Source: a bacterium (GTDB taxonomy: Bacteria > Bacillota > Clostridia > Lachnospirales > Lachnospiraceae). From it: a stretch of DNA of 64,000 bases. This document shows, one piece after another, positions 50,237-59,558 of this stretch. Where the stretch lies: positions 22,762-86,761 of the forward strand of contig SFRL01000005.1 of assembly GCA_004562765.1 (NCBI GenBank). Direction: 5' to 3'. The position numbers were made by a program, and so were the translations under genes. Within the stretch, counting starts at the first letter, position 1. The number at the start of each line of letters is the position of its first letter. A model generated the notes under the pieces. That model worked only from the letters and a program-made list of their open reading frames with translations, was not told the DNA's origin and did no database searches.

Positions 50237-53200
50237 TTATGCTTCTTTCGTAATCCCCTCACGGAAAAATCGGATCATTTTTTCTGCAATTGTATACAAT
50301 TCCTTCGTCTGAATCTCGCGCTGTGCTTCGTCGGCCGGCTGCCCGCTTTTGCCCCCGGCCAGTTCAAATCGCATGAGGTCCAGATGTTCACTGAAGATCA
50401 CGCGGATCTCATTTTCGGCGTTTTCTCCGCCCGGCTCTGTAAGAAGCTCCTCCACACGCGGCTGCTCCTGCCGCAGCCGGTCTGCACCGGCTCTGGAATC
50501 CGAGGCCAGATACCCCCGGATACCTTTTTCCTCCGCATGCAGCTCCGCCGCCACTTTTCCATAGGTCGCGCTTTCCATTGTAAGTCGCACGCTTCCCTTT
50601 TTTTCAGAACCACGGACGATCCTCACATTGACACCAACCGCCCCATCACTGGTGAGAATGGGGATCTGATATCGTTCCTCTCTTGCCATGGAAGCACCTA
50701 GATGAAGCTGTGTTGTCATCATCTGAAGCTGGCGGATATCCAGTCTTGTCATGCCCTCATACATCACAGTCTGTCCGCAGTGCTCTGCCACCTCAGCCAG
50801 AGTTTCCTGTGCTCTGGCAAGCTCCTCCGGTGCCTGGATATTTTCCCCAAGCTTATGCAGAATATCCTCCTTGATCTGTGCGATCTCTGCCATCAGATCT
50901 GCTTTCTTATCCTCGTTTTCGATCCTTTCCGTCAGCTTGAAAAACCGGCGTAATGCGTCATTCGGATTTGCCATCATCTGCTGCATTGCCAGTACATTAT
51001 TTACTGTTGCCGGCATCTGGTAGGTCTCCAGCATCTCATAGACCTCTGTCTGCGCTGCTGCTGCCCGGTTCAGCTCCTGCCAAAGCTCCCGGTTGTATGC
51101 TTCATCCATTGCCTGGTCCTTCGGCTGCTGCAGCTGTTCCATAAGCTGCTCCGGTGTCATCTCTTTCCAGTTCTCGTTTGAAAGAAGATCCGCAAACTGT
51201 TCCGGCTCCTGTGCGATCTGTTGCACGGCCTTCACACACTGTGTCTGATATGCCGCGTTGATCTGATCCGTGATAGATGATCCTCTGAAAGAGCCATCTA
51301 CCCCGCCGAACCGATCATCCACCTTGTAATCCATCCCACTCTTTTTTCCGCTGCGCACTGCACTGAGCAGATTGCCCATCGTGAGCGGCGCTCCCTGTTG
51401 AACAAGCGCGCCGATCGCTGCGCCGTCACCGGTTTCCACCTGATGGATCAACCGGTAAATGCCGATATAGGAATCCCGCTCCTGCGCTGAAATTTCATGA
51501 TTCTGCTCCAGCTTCCACAAATATTCACTGAATTTTGTCATCTCGTCCGAACCACCGATCTGTGTGCGGATCTGCTCTGCCTGCTCATTCAGTTCACTCA
51601 GCTGCATTTGCAGCGGGTTGATGCCCTCGCGGATCATCTCCCGGACAACTGCCGGCTTTAAGCTGTTAAATGCCTCCTGTACCTGACGGTCTGCAAGCTT
51701 CATTTCCAGCACAGATTGCTCATTGATCTCCATTTGATTATACGCTAAGATCCGCACGGCGCGAGCGTTGCTCGCTGTCGCTTCCATACCGATCTCCTGC
51801 AAAATATCGTCCACATTGCGAAATGCCTTTTGGATGGAGTCACCCATATCTGCCCGGGGCGCGGTCATCAATGTCTCATATGCTTCTCCCGCTGCCTCCA
51901 TTTTCGCCTGCAGCTGTGTACCTGCCTCGTAGAGACCTGCTGTCGTTCCATCAAAAATACGGCTTCCCAATGCAGCCGCCGGCATGGATCTCAACTGTTC
52001 CGCCGTCTCGATCGTCTCTTTAAACTGCGCGATCTGATCCGGTGTCACCTCACTTCCATCTGCCTCCAGAAGCTGTCGGTAGTAGTCCTGCTCCTGCGTT
52101 TTCAATTCCTCCACCAGCTGTACCAGCGGTTTGATCTCTATTTCCATTCCCCGCTTCAAAAGCCCATAATTCGCCTCAGTTGTCATCACCAGACGGGTTT
52201 CTTCCAGCATTCTGCGCGCCTCCAGAAGCGCCAGACCTTTATCGGAAAACGCTGCTTTCAGGGTCTCTTCGTCTGCTCCTGCCCACGGTTCTTCACCGTT
52301 GACTGCCCCGCTCTCGATCAGATTATGCGCCTCCCGCAGATTTGCGATCGTCAGCTCCTGTCCCTGCTCGATGAGATACGCCAGTTCCCGATCTGTCGTC
52401 TGCGCGAGAACCCCGGCAGCATCTTCGGCACGGGCGATCAGTGAGGCACTGTCTACCAGATAAGCATCCGCTGGAGTTTTCTCCTCTGAAACGGCTGTCT
52501 GCATCGCATGAAACAGATCCTCCTGATCCACGGGGAGCTGCAGCTCCTGAAGTGACCGAAGGCTGCTGAGATGCTCCGTCGTCACGGAAATGTCATTGGC
52601 TGCCAGCCATTTGCACGCATAGATGTTTTGTTCTGACAGCTCCATGCCTGCCGCTGCAATGACTTTTTCGATCTGTTCCGTGATCTGGGTCTGATCCAGC
52701 TCTGAATCCGGCTGTTCCACGTACGCATAGGTTCCGTTATACTGTGCACGGTAAATATTTCCGATCGTAGGCTCCAGCTCGTTATCCAGCATATATTTCA
52801 GTGCTCCCTCACTGAGGGGCTGAATCGCGTTTGCCTGTTGAATCGCACTCTCATATTGCGCCGCCAATGCCGCGGAACCGGCAATCTGCTCGATCTGCTC
52901 TGCGCTCAGTTCCCCACTGAAATAACTCGTATCCTTTCCTGCCTTTGCAAGCTGCATCTGTATCTTGTCTGTCTCGGTCACGACCGTATGGATATCTGTG
53001 TCCGGCAGGGAAAAACCGTCTTCTTCCAATGCACGTCCGCTCTCCGGCGTAGATGTGTTCGCACCCACGATCATCTCATTTTTCATCTGTACGGCATCTT
53101 TTGCTGCTGCACAGTTTTTGATCTCTGAGAACGCCGTGTTCTGCTCCTGCTCCGGCTTTGCATAGGTCACTGTCTGCGTCACAGGTACGGATCCTGTCAC

Positions 53201-53320
53201 CACATCTGCTCTTTTTTCCTGTTTTTGCTGTGTCTCCCGGACAGGCTGATCATTTTCCTGACCCCCACTGATCTGTGCCTGTCGAAATATTCCCTTTTTT
53301 TCTATCTGATCAATCTGCAT
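50237..53320 (-). CDS. Large flagellar-locus protein with FliK-like C-terminus (DUF6240 type)
   Basis: 1027 residues, mostly helical and Gln/Glu-rich, no signal peptide or membrane segment. The last 180 residues (GAVGVNVRIVRGSEKKGSVR, then KVAAELHAEEKGIRGYLASD) resemble the hook-length control domain of FliK. Located just upstream of flagellin. A role in hook length or flagellar assembly is plausible; the helical bulk could serve as a ruler. GGAGA precedes the ATG. Confidence 0.65.
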   Translation of the reverse strand: MQIDQIEKKGIFRQAQISGGQENDQPVRETQQKQEKRADVVTGSVPVTQTVTYAKPEQEQNTAFSEIKNCAAAKDAVQMKNEMIVGANTSTPESGRALEEDGFSLPDTDIHTVVTETDKIQMQLAKAGKDTSYFSGELSAEQIEQIAGSAALAAQYESAIQQANAIQPLSEGALKYMLDNELEPTIGNIYRAQYNGTYAYVEQPDSELDQTQITEQIEKVIAAAGMELSEQNIYACKWLAANDISVTTEHLSSLRSLQELQLPVDQEDLFHAMQTAVSEEKTPADAYLVDSASLIARAEDAAGVLAQTTDRELAYLIEQGQELTIANLREAHNLIESGAVNGEEPWAGADEETLKAAFSDKGLALLEARRMLEETRLVMTTEANYGLLKRGMEIEIKPLVQLVEELKTQEQDYYRQLLEADGSEVTPDQIAQFKETIETAEQLRSMPAAALGSRIFDGTTAGLYEAGTQLQAKMEAAGEAYETLMTAPRADMGDSIQKAFRNVDDILQEIGMEATASNARAVRILAYNQMEINEQSVLEMKLADRQVQEAFNSLKPAVVREMIREGINPLQMQLSELNEQAEQIRTQIGGSDEMTKFSEYLWKLEQNHEISAQERDSYIGIYRLIHQVETGDGAAIGALVQQGAPLTMGNLLSAVRSGKKSGMDYKVDDRFGGVDGSFRGSSITDQINAAYQTQCVKAVQQIAQEPEQFADLLSNENWKEMTPEQLMEQLQQPKDQAMDEAYNRELWQELNRAAAAQTEVYEMLETYQMPATVNNVLAMQQMMANPNDALRRFFKLTERIENEDKKADLMAEIAQIKEDILHKLGENIQAPEELARAQETLAEVAEHCGQTVMYEGMTRLDIRQLQMMTTQLHLGASMAREERYQIPILTSDGAVGVNVRIVRGSEKKGSVRLTMESATYGKVAAELHAEEKGIRGYLASDSRAGADRLRQEQPRVEELLTEPGGENAENEIRVIFSEHLDLMRFELAGGKSGQPADEAQREIQTKELYTIAEKMIRFFREGITKEA

Positions 53321-53403
53321 GTAGTCTCTCCTTTAACGGTCCGGACAGCAATGCCTGTGACCGCTCCTCTTTCTCCCGGTTGATACATATTTCGGATGAA
53401 AGC

Positions 53404-53444
53404 GGCAAAAAAATTAGAGTCACCATATCATACAGTGACTCTAA
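53404..53444 (-). terminator. Terminator of glgB
   Basis: TTAGAGTCAC/GTGACTCTAA, 10-bp stem, followed on the minus strand by TTTTTTT (ends at 53407). 20 bases after the glgB stop. Confidence 0.9.
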
Positions 53445-53463
53445 CCCTGTTCTTATTTGTAAC

Positions 53464-55368
53464 TTATTTGTAATCGAAAGAAAAGACTGCTGCTCCAAAC
53501 GGCGGCAACGGATAACCGATGGAATACGGCTGTCCGTCCCACTCGCCCTTTTTCGCGCGGAACCGCTTCGGAATCGTCGCTCCCGTTCCTCCGAAACGCA
53601 CCTCATCGGAGTTCAGGATCAGCTTATAGCCACCCGCCTGCGGCACGCCGACACGATAATCCGGTCTGGCTACCGGTGTGAAATTCATCACACAGATCAG
53701 GCACTTTTTACCGTCTGAAGACTTGCGGATAAAGCTGTAAATGCTGCGCTCCGTATCATCTGCATTGATCCACTCAAATCCGCCCCACTCATGATCCAGC
53801 TCATACATTGCCGGATACATTTTATACATATGTAATAATTCTTTCATATAGTCATGGATCTGCTGATGCGGCTTCTCCGCCAAAAGGAACCAGTCAAGCT
53901 CCCGCTCCTCGCTCCACTCGCGCAGCTGTGCAAAATCCTGACCCATGAATAACAGCTTTTTGCCCGGGTGCAGCATAAAAAATGTGTACGCCAGGCGTAA
54001 GTTTGCAAACTTATCGCCCTCCAGTCCCGGCATTTTGTTGATCATTGAACATTTCAGATGAACGACCTCGTCATGTGAAAGCACAAGTATGTATTTCTCA
54101 CTCTCATTGTAGCTCATTGCAAAGGTCATCTTGTAATGATTGTCCTTGCGGAAATAGGGATCCAGCTTCATATAATCGAGAAAATCATGCATCCAGCCCA
54201 TATTCCATTTCAATGAGAAGTTCAGGCCGCCGTCTTCCGCTTTTCCGGTCACCATCGGCCATGCGGTAGACTCCTCTGCCACCATGATCGCACCTTTGTT
54301 ACGTCCGGTGATCAGTGTATTGATATGGCGGAAGAATTCGATCGCCTCAAGGTTTTTATTCTCGCCGTACTTGTTTGCCAGCCACTGTCCGTCCTGCTTT
54401 CCGTAATCGAGATAGAGCATGGAAGCAACCGCATCCACACGCAGACCGTCCACATGGTAATGCTCGATCCACATGAGCGCGCTTCCGATCAGGAAATTCT
54501 TAACCTCATTTTTTCCGTAGTCAAAGATTTTGGTTCCCCAGTCCGGATGTTCGCCCATTCTCGGATCCCCGTACTCGTACAGGCAGGTGCCGTCAAAGTT
54601 TGCCAGTCCGTGCGCATCTCTCGGGAAATGTGCAGGCACCCAGTCTAAGATGACGCCGATCTTATTTTTGTGCAGCTGGTCAACGAGATAGGCGAAATCC
54701 TCCGGTGAACCGTAACGGGAAGTCGGTGCATAGTAGCCCGTCACCTGATAACCCCACGAACCGTCATACGGATATTCGGAAATACCCATCAGCTCCACGT
54801 GCGTGTAGCCCATCTCTTTCACATACTTGATCAGTGATTTTGCGAACTCACGATAGGTATAAAAACCATCGTCCTCCCGGTTCGGATGACGCATCCATGA
54901 TCCGGGATGTACCTCAAGGATCGCCATGGGCTCCTTGAACACATCCTTTTTCTCCCGCTGCTTCAGCCACTCTGCGTCCGTCCACTTGAAATGGTCGATA
55001 TCCGCCACAACAGATGCCGTACCCGGGCGAAGCTCTGCCTCATTCGCGTACGGATCTGCCTTGTAAAGCAGCTTGCCCTCCGCAGTCTCGATCACATATT
55101 TGTACATATCGCCCTGCTTGACACCGGGCACAAACAGCTCATAAATGCCGCATTCTGTGGGTTCGAGACGCTTCATCTCATAGCCGGTTTCATCCCAGTT
55201 ATTAAACGTGCCAAACACCCATACCCGCTTGGCTCCGGGCGCCCACAGATCGAACATCACGCCCTGCTTGCGCTTCACTGTCATCAGATGTGCGCCCAGC
55301 TTTTTGTAGATGTCATAATGTGTTGCCTGCCCGAAAAGATACATATCCAGTTCTGTAAAATTACTCAT
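53464..55368 (-). CDS. glgB: 1,4-alpha-glucan branching enzyme
   Basis: 634 residues. N-terminal CBM48 (MFDLWAPGAKRVWVFGTFNN), then GH13 barrel: DWVPAHFPRD (243-251), nucleophile Asp312 in GLRVDAVASMLYL, acid Glu365 in VAEESTAWP, Asp433 in LSHDEVVH. C-terminal beta domain. Transfers alpha-1,4 chains to alpha-1,6 branches in glycogen. No other glg genes in the window. Confidence 0.96.
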   Translation of the reverse strand: MSNFTELDMYLFGQATHYDIYKKLGAHLMTVKRKQGVMFDLWAPGAKRVWVFGTFNNWDETGYEMKRLEPTECGIYELFVPGVKQGDMYKYVIETAEGKLLYKADPYANEAELRPGTASVVADIDHFKWTDAEWLKQREKKDVFKEPMAILEVHPGSWMRHPNREDDGFYTYREFAKSLIKYVKEMGYTHVELMGISEYPYDGSWGYQVTGYYAPTSRYGSPEDFAYLVDQLHKNKIGVILDWVPAHFPRDAHGLANFDGTCLYEYGDPRMGEHPDWGTKIFDYGKNEVKNFLIGSALMWIEHYHVDGLRVDAVASMLYLDYGKQDGQWLANKYGENKNLEAIEFFRHINTLITGRNKGAIMVAEESTAWPMVTGKAEDGGLNFSLKWNMGWMHDFLDYMKLDPYFRKDNHYKMTFAMSYNESEKYILVLSHDEVVHLKCSMINKMPGLEGDKFANLRLAYTFFMLHPGKKLLFMGQDFAQLREWSEERELDWFLLAEKPHQQIHDYMKELLHMYKMYPAMYELDHEWGGFEWINADDTERSIYSFIRKSSDGKKCLICVMNFTPVARPDYRVGVPQAGGYKLILNSDEVRFGGTGATIPKRFRAKKGEWDGQPYSIGYPLPPFGAAVFSFDYK

Positions 55369-55398
55369 ATCACAGTCTCCCCATTGTTTATTTTAGTA

Positions 55399-58014
55399 TC
55401 AATCCTCAAAATCCTTCTCGTGAAGAACTACATAATTATTTTCATCATAGCGCTTGGAAGTCAGGATGCCAAACATCTTTTTTAAGCTGCCCCTCTCCAC
55501 GCGGTCGATCGCCTCATCCACGATCTCCTTGACCTCCACGAGTGTCGTCCCCTGATCGAGCTTTTGGATATTGCTGATACGCGTATACAATGCCAGCACC
55601 GCCATCGCATCGATTCCGTAACCGTTTTCCTCCGCATAGGTCTTTGCAAACTCTACCAGCTCATCGTTTGTAAAATATGGAATTGTGATCCGCTCACCAA
55701 ACTTCGCCGCAAAGCCTTCATGCCTGCCAAGCGCCTTTGCTATACTGTCCTTGTCATCCTCCAGAATGACTAACAGCTCCGCCGCATGCTCCTCCAAATA
55801 GGCACTCAGTTTACCCTCTGTCTCTCTCGTAAGATCTCCGACACGCTCAATGATCAGGCATCCACCGCTGATCTTGTCCATCAGTGCGGGAATATCCTTG
55901 TGATTCAGAGCATCACCGTTAATCTTTCCGATCTGCTTGCCGGGCTTGTCGATCATCTGCTGAAGCGTCTTCACAAAATTCGTCGCCAGCATCGTCTTTC
56001 CGCAACCGGATGCACCCTCGATCACAAGATTTCCTCCGGTTGTCCGGCTGACACCGGAAAGATACGCACCACAACCGTTCAACGCATGGCAGATCTGGGA
56101 TTCCATGCCATCTACCTTTGCAAAATAGGAAAACCGTTTTATCATCTCGGCATCCAGCTTTTTGATGTCGTTATATGTGGCATCTTTCTCTTTCGGGAGC
56201 TCGATCGGTTCCTCAAACAGATCCATACTGATCTCCGGCAGCGGAGTGGTAGGATCCTTCATTGCCTCCCAATCGGAAAGTACCTGATCGATGGAATCCT
56301 CTCCTGTCGCAGTTTCGTCTTCCGATTCTTCGGAACCCGGCTCGGGTGCCGTAACTGCTCCCTGCCCGATGACCTCTTCCGCACCAAAGGCAGCTGTTGA
56401 TAAAATATCGGAAATATCCGGAAATGTCTTTGTAGCCGGTTCCACAGACGGATGGCTGAGCTCGCGCCGCACACCGTACTGCTGCCGCTTTTCCTGTGGC
56501 TCTTCTTGCTCCGGTTCGGGGTCCTGATACATCTGCAAGCCCTCTGCCTCCAGCTCCGCAGCAAGCGCCTGATCGATCTCATCAAACTCCGACATCTCCG
56601 CCGGGATCTCTTCTGACTCATCCTCTTCCGGAGCTGTTTCCAGCGCCATTTCCTCTTCCGGACCGGCATCTTCTCCGGTCATATCCGCCTGCAGACGGTC
56701 GATCTCCTCCTGCAAACGCTCGTTGGCATCTGCGAATGCCTGCGTTGCACGTTCTACAGACTCCGGTGTCGCCTCTCCATATGCCTGCTCCACCAGATCT
56801 TTTGTCGTCGCCCCCGCATCCAGCTGGGGAAGCACCGCTGCCAGACGTTCCATGAGATCACCGGTCTCCTGCAATGCCCGTTTCTTCGCGGACTCCAGCT
56901 TGCGCTGTTTTGCATCATCCATTGCAGCCTCTGCTGCCCGCTTGGTCTTCTCCCATTCAGCCAACACATCCTCGATCGTCATCTGACCGCTGATCTGTGG
57001 CTCACTGGTACCTCCGTTCGGCAGTGCCAGAGAGATCTGTCCATCGTATTCTTCTTCCAGAATCTCCTGAAAATTCAAATTCAGTGAGCCGTCAATTTCC
57101 TCATCCGTCTCGTATTCCAGTGGCAGAGGCGGCTCCGCCGGTGCGTTCTCATCCGACAAAAGCGGCTGCAGATAAGGGATCTCCTCCACCATTTTTTTGA
57201 TGGAATCCATCGTATCATGAACGGTCTCCTTCTCCGTAGCCTCCATGATCTGCTGCATGCCCCGCGCCAGCTCCTCCTGCAGATTCTGCGTGTTAAAGCG
57301 ATCTGCATTGACATGCACCTCGGGAATCTTGATCGTATTGTTGATGATCTCACCGGATTCCAGATATTCATCCGGCCGTACCTCGATCATGCCGTCTCTT
57401 TTCCTGCGGAACTGCTTGTATTTTTCTTCCTGCTCCGGACTCAGCGGCTGATAGAGCATTTTCAATTCCAGCGCCTTTTCGACGTAAAGTCCATCGCCAA
57501 ACCACAGGATCAGCTCATCACAAGCCTCGATACACTTCTCTGTCATTCCGGCCTGATGATACAGGTACGCCAGCTCAAATGCCCATTCCTCCGTGTACTC
57601 CTGCTCCTTCAGCTCATTTAAGATCGCGATCTGTGAAGTGATCGGCTCTCCCTTCGCCTGACTCAGACGATAGCGCAGCACATATTTGAGTGTATCATGA
57701 GGCGCGATCTCCACAAACTCATCGTAATATTCCTGCGCCTCCTCGAACTGCTTTGCCTCAATCGCGATCTCCGCCAGCCGGTATATGATCTTTTTCCCGA
57801 TCGGTGACCGGTCATACGCCATGAGCAGCAGTTCCTTGCTGTCCTCGTAGCGTCCGGTCTGCTGATAGACTTCACCGACGAGCATCAGCGAGTTGACATT
57901 GCGCACCTTACGCCAGTTGATACTGTCAGCGATCTCTGCCGCTGCTGCATAGTTTTTTTCACCCGCCAGTGTTTCTATCTCATCCAGTTTCAGCTTATAT
58001 TCATACTTATCCAA
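55399..58014 (-). CDS. TPR-repeat protein with C-terminal P-loop domain, function unknown
   Basis: About 871 residues. N-terminal TPR-like helices (YAAAAEIADSINWRKVRNVN, EEAQEYYDEFVEIAP), a long acidic Glu/Gln-rich linker, then an ATPase-like domain with Walker A IEGASGCGKTMLATNFV and a Walker B-like GGCLIIERVGDLTRETE. May couple protein interactions with ATP in the cytoplasm. Start uncertain: TTG 58014 (GAGGT six bases upstream) or GTG 58023. Confidence 0.65.
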   Translation of the reverse strand: MDKYEYKLKLDEIETLAGEKNYAAAAEIADSINWRKVRNVNSLMLVGEVYQQTGRYEDSKELLLMAYDRSPIGKKIIYRLAEIAIEAKQFEEAQEYYDEFVEIAPHDTLKYVLRYRLSQAKGEPITSQIAILNELKEQEYTEEWAFELAYLYHQAGMTEKCIEACDELILWFGDGLYVEKALELKMLYQPLSPEQEEKYKQFRRKRDGMIEVRPDEYLESGEIINNTIKIPEVHVNADRFNTQNLQEELARGMQQIMEATEKETVHDTMDSIKKMVEEIPYLQPLLSDENAPAEPPLPLEYETDEEIDGSLNLNFQEILEEEYDGQISLALPNGGTSEPQISGQMTIEDVLAEWEKTKRAAEAAMDDAKQRKLESAKKRALQETGDLMERLAAVLPQLDAGATTKDLVEQAYGEATPESVERATQAFADANERLQEEIDRLQADMTGEDAGPEEEMALETAPEEDESEEIPAEMSEFDEIDQALAAELEAEGLQMYQDPEPEQEEPQEKRQQYGVRRELSHPSVEPATKTFPDISDILSTAAFGAEEVIGQGAVTAPEPGSEESEDETATGEDSIDQVLSDWEAMKDPTTPLPEISMDLFEEPIELPKEKDATYNDIKKLDAEMIKRFSYFAKVDGMESQICHALNGCGAYLSGVSRTTGGNLVIEGASGCGKTMLATNFVKTLQQMIDKPGKQIGKINGDALNHKDIPALMDKISGGCLIIERVGDLTRETEGKLSAYLEEHAAELLVILEDDKDSIAKALGRHEGFAAKFGERITIPYFTNDELVEFAKTYAEENGYGIDAMAVLALYTRISNIQKLDQGTTLVEVKEIVDEAIDRVERGSLKKMFGILTSKRYDENNYVVLHEKDFED

Positions 58015-58104
58015 AGTATTCACCTCATACTTCCAAGTGACATTTCTCTATATGTGATATAGGTATACTTACACTCTATCTTACCATAGGTGACCTTTCA
58101 TGTC

Positions 58105-58145
58105 AAAAATAAAAGCAGTAGAAAACAGATACTTTTCCTACTGCT
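58105..58145 (-). terminator. Terminator of the AI-2E family gene
   Basis: AGCAGTAG/CTACTGCT (58114-58121 with 58138-58145), extended by A/T pairs; minus strand continues TTTTATTTTTGACATG. Just after the stop at 58152. Confidence 0.75.
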
Positions 58146-58151
58146 CTTACA

Positions 58152-59522
58152 TTATTTTTCCTTTGTTTTTTCCTGCGGTTTTTTCTTCTTTTTTGTCGCG
58201 AACCGGAACGGTTCATTGCGCTCCCAGTCACCGGTGCACAATTTCTTTGTCTCCGGATCCACATGCGTCACGACCGTGTAATCCAGTGACGCTGACGGCA
58301 AACCTTTCCGTTTCAGCAGATATGCGATCAGCCGCTGGATCAGGTAGTAGATGACAGCGAACGCCGGCACACCGAAGATCATGCCCGTAAATCCAAACAG
58401 ACCGCCGCCCACCATGATCGCAAAAATGACCCAGAAAGAAGACAATCCGGTGGAATCTCCCAATATCTTCGGTCCGATGATGTTTCCGTCCACCTGCTGT
58501 AAAACCAGAACAAAGATCAGCAGATACAGTCCGTGAAGCGGGTCTGTGATCGTCACAATGATCAGACAGGGAATCGCTCCGATAAACGGTCCGAAGAACG
58601 GAATGATATTCGTGATGCCGATAATGACACTGACGAGCAGCGTATACGGCATCCGCAGGATGGAACATCCGATAAAACAGAGGATCCCGATAATAATGGA
58701 ATCGATGATCTTACCGATGATAAATCCACCAAAGATCTGATCGATCTTGTGTACGATCTGAATCACCGTATTTGCCGGCTTCACCGGAAGTATGGCATAA
58801 GTGATCTTCTTCGCCTGTCCTTCAAAACGTTCCTTCTCCATCAGGACATAGATGGACACGATCAGACCGATGACCACATTTTTTAGTACTACCACAACAT
58901 TGATGGCACTCACCGTGATACTGGTCAGATAATCCTGCCATCGCTTGAAATCCTGCAGCTGCGGAACAAGTGTATTGTCAAACCAATCCTCAATATATTC
59001 AGCAGCCATGAGCAGATAGCTCTCCCACTCACCGGAACCCTTGCCCGGTATGGATAAATTGTTATACCAGTCGATAAAATGTTCCACATTTGCAGACATC
59101 GTGTTGATCAGATTAACAATACTTTCGATAAGTGCCGGAACGATCATGTAGATGATCAGACCGAACAGCGTCAGAAAAACGACCAGCGTCAGTATACTGG
59201 ACACGACACGAATGATATGTTTTACTTTTTCCTTATCTTTTACCTTCGGCAGGATCAGCCCGCAAAGTCCCACATCGATCCGACGCATGAGCGGGTTGAA
59301 CAGATAGCCCAGCACCGCACCGATGAGGATCGGCTGCAATACTCCTACGAGTGTCGCACACAATTTCTTGAGTGCCGCATATTTAAAGATCACCGTAAAT
59401 ACGGCAATACAACAGCAAAATACCAGAAAGATCAGCGCACCGATGGCCAGATAAGGACGGATGTCCCAGTCTGAACGTTTGACAGATCTCTTTTCCTTAT
59501 CCCTTTCTTTGTCCTCTTCCAT
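58152..59522 (-). CDS. AI-2E family transporter (YtvI/PerM-like permease)
   Basis: 456 residues with eight or so membrane helices: LAIGALIFLVFCCCIAVFTV, LVGVLQPILIGAVLGYLFNP, VSSILTLVVFLTLFGLIIYM, GLIVSIYVLMEKERFE, GFIIGKIIDSIIIGILCFIG, ITNIIPFFGPFIGAIPCLII, and VDGNIIGPKILGDSTGLSSF. The last two are family signatures. Substrate unknown. A basic C-terminus follows. Confidence 0.9.
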   Translation of the reverse strand: MEEDKERDKEKRSVKRSDWDIRPYLAIGALIFLVFCCCIAVFTVIFKYAALKKLCATLVGVLQPILIGAVLGYLFNPLMRRIDVGLCGLILPKVKDKEKVKHIIRVVSSILTLVVFLTLFGLIIYMIVPALIESIVNLINTMSANVEHFIDWYNNLSIPGKGSGEWESYLLMAAEYIEDWFDNTLVPQLQDFKRWQDYLTSITVSAINVVVVLKNVVIGLIVSIYVLMEKERFEGQAKKITYAILPVKPANTVIQIVHKIDQIFGGFIIGKIIDSIIIGILCFIGCSILRMPYTLLVSVIIGITNIIPFFGPFIGAIPCLIIVTITDPLHGLYLLIFVLVLQQVDGNIIGPKILGDSTGLSSFWVIFAIMVGGGLFGFTGMIFGVPAFAVIYYLIQRLIAYLLKRKGLPSASLDYTVVTHVDPETKKLCTGDWERNEPFRFATKKKKKPQEKTKEK

Positions 59523-59558
59523 ATCAGTCTCCTTTAGAGTATCACCCCTGTAAACCGC

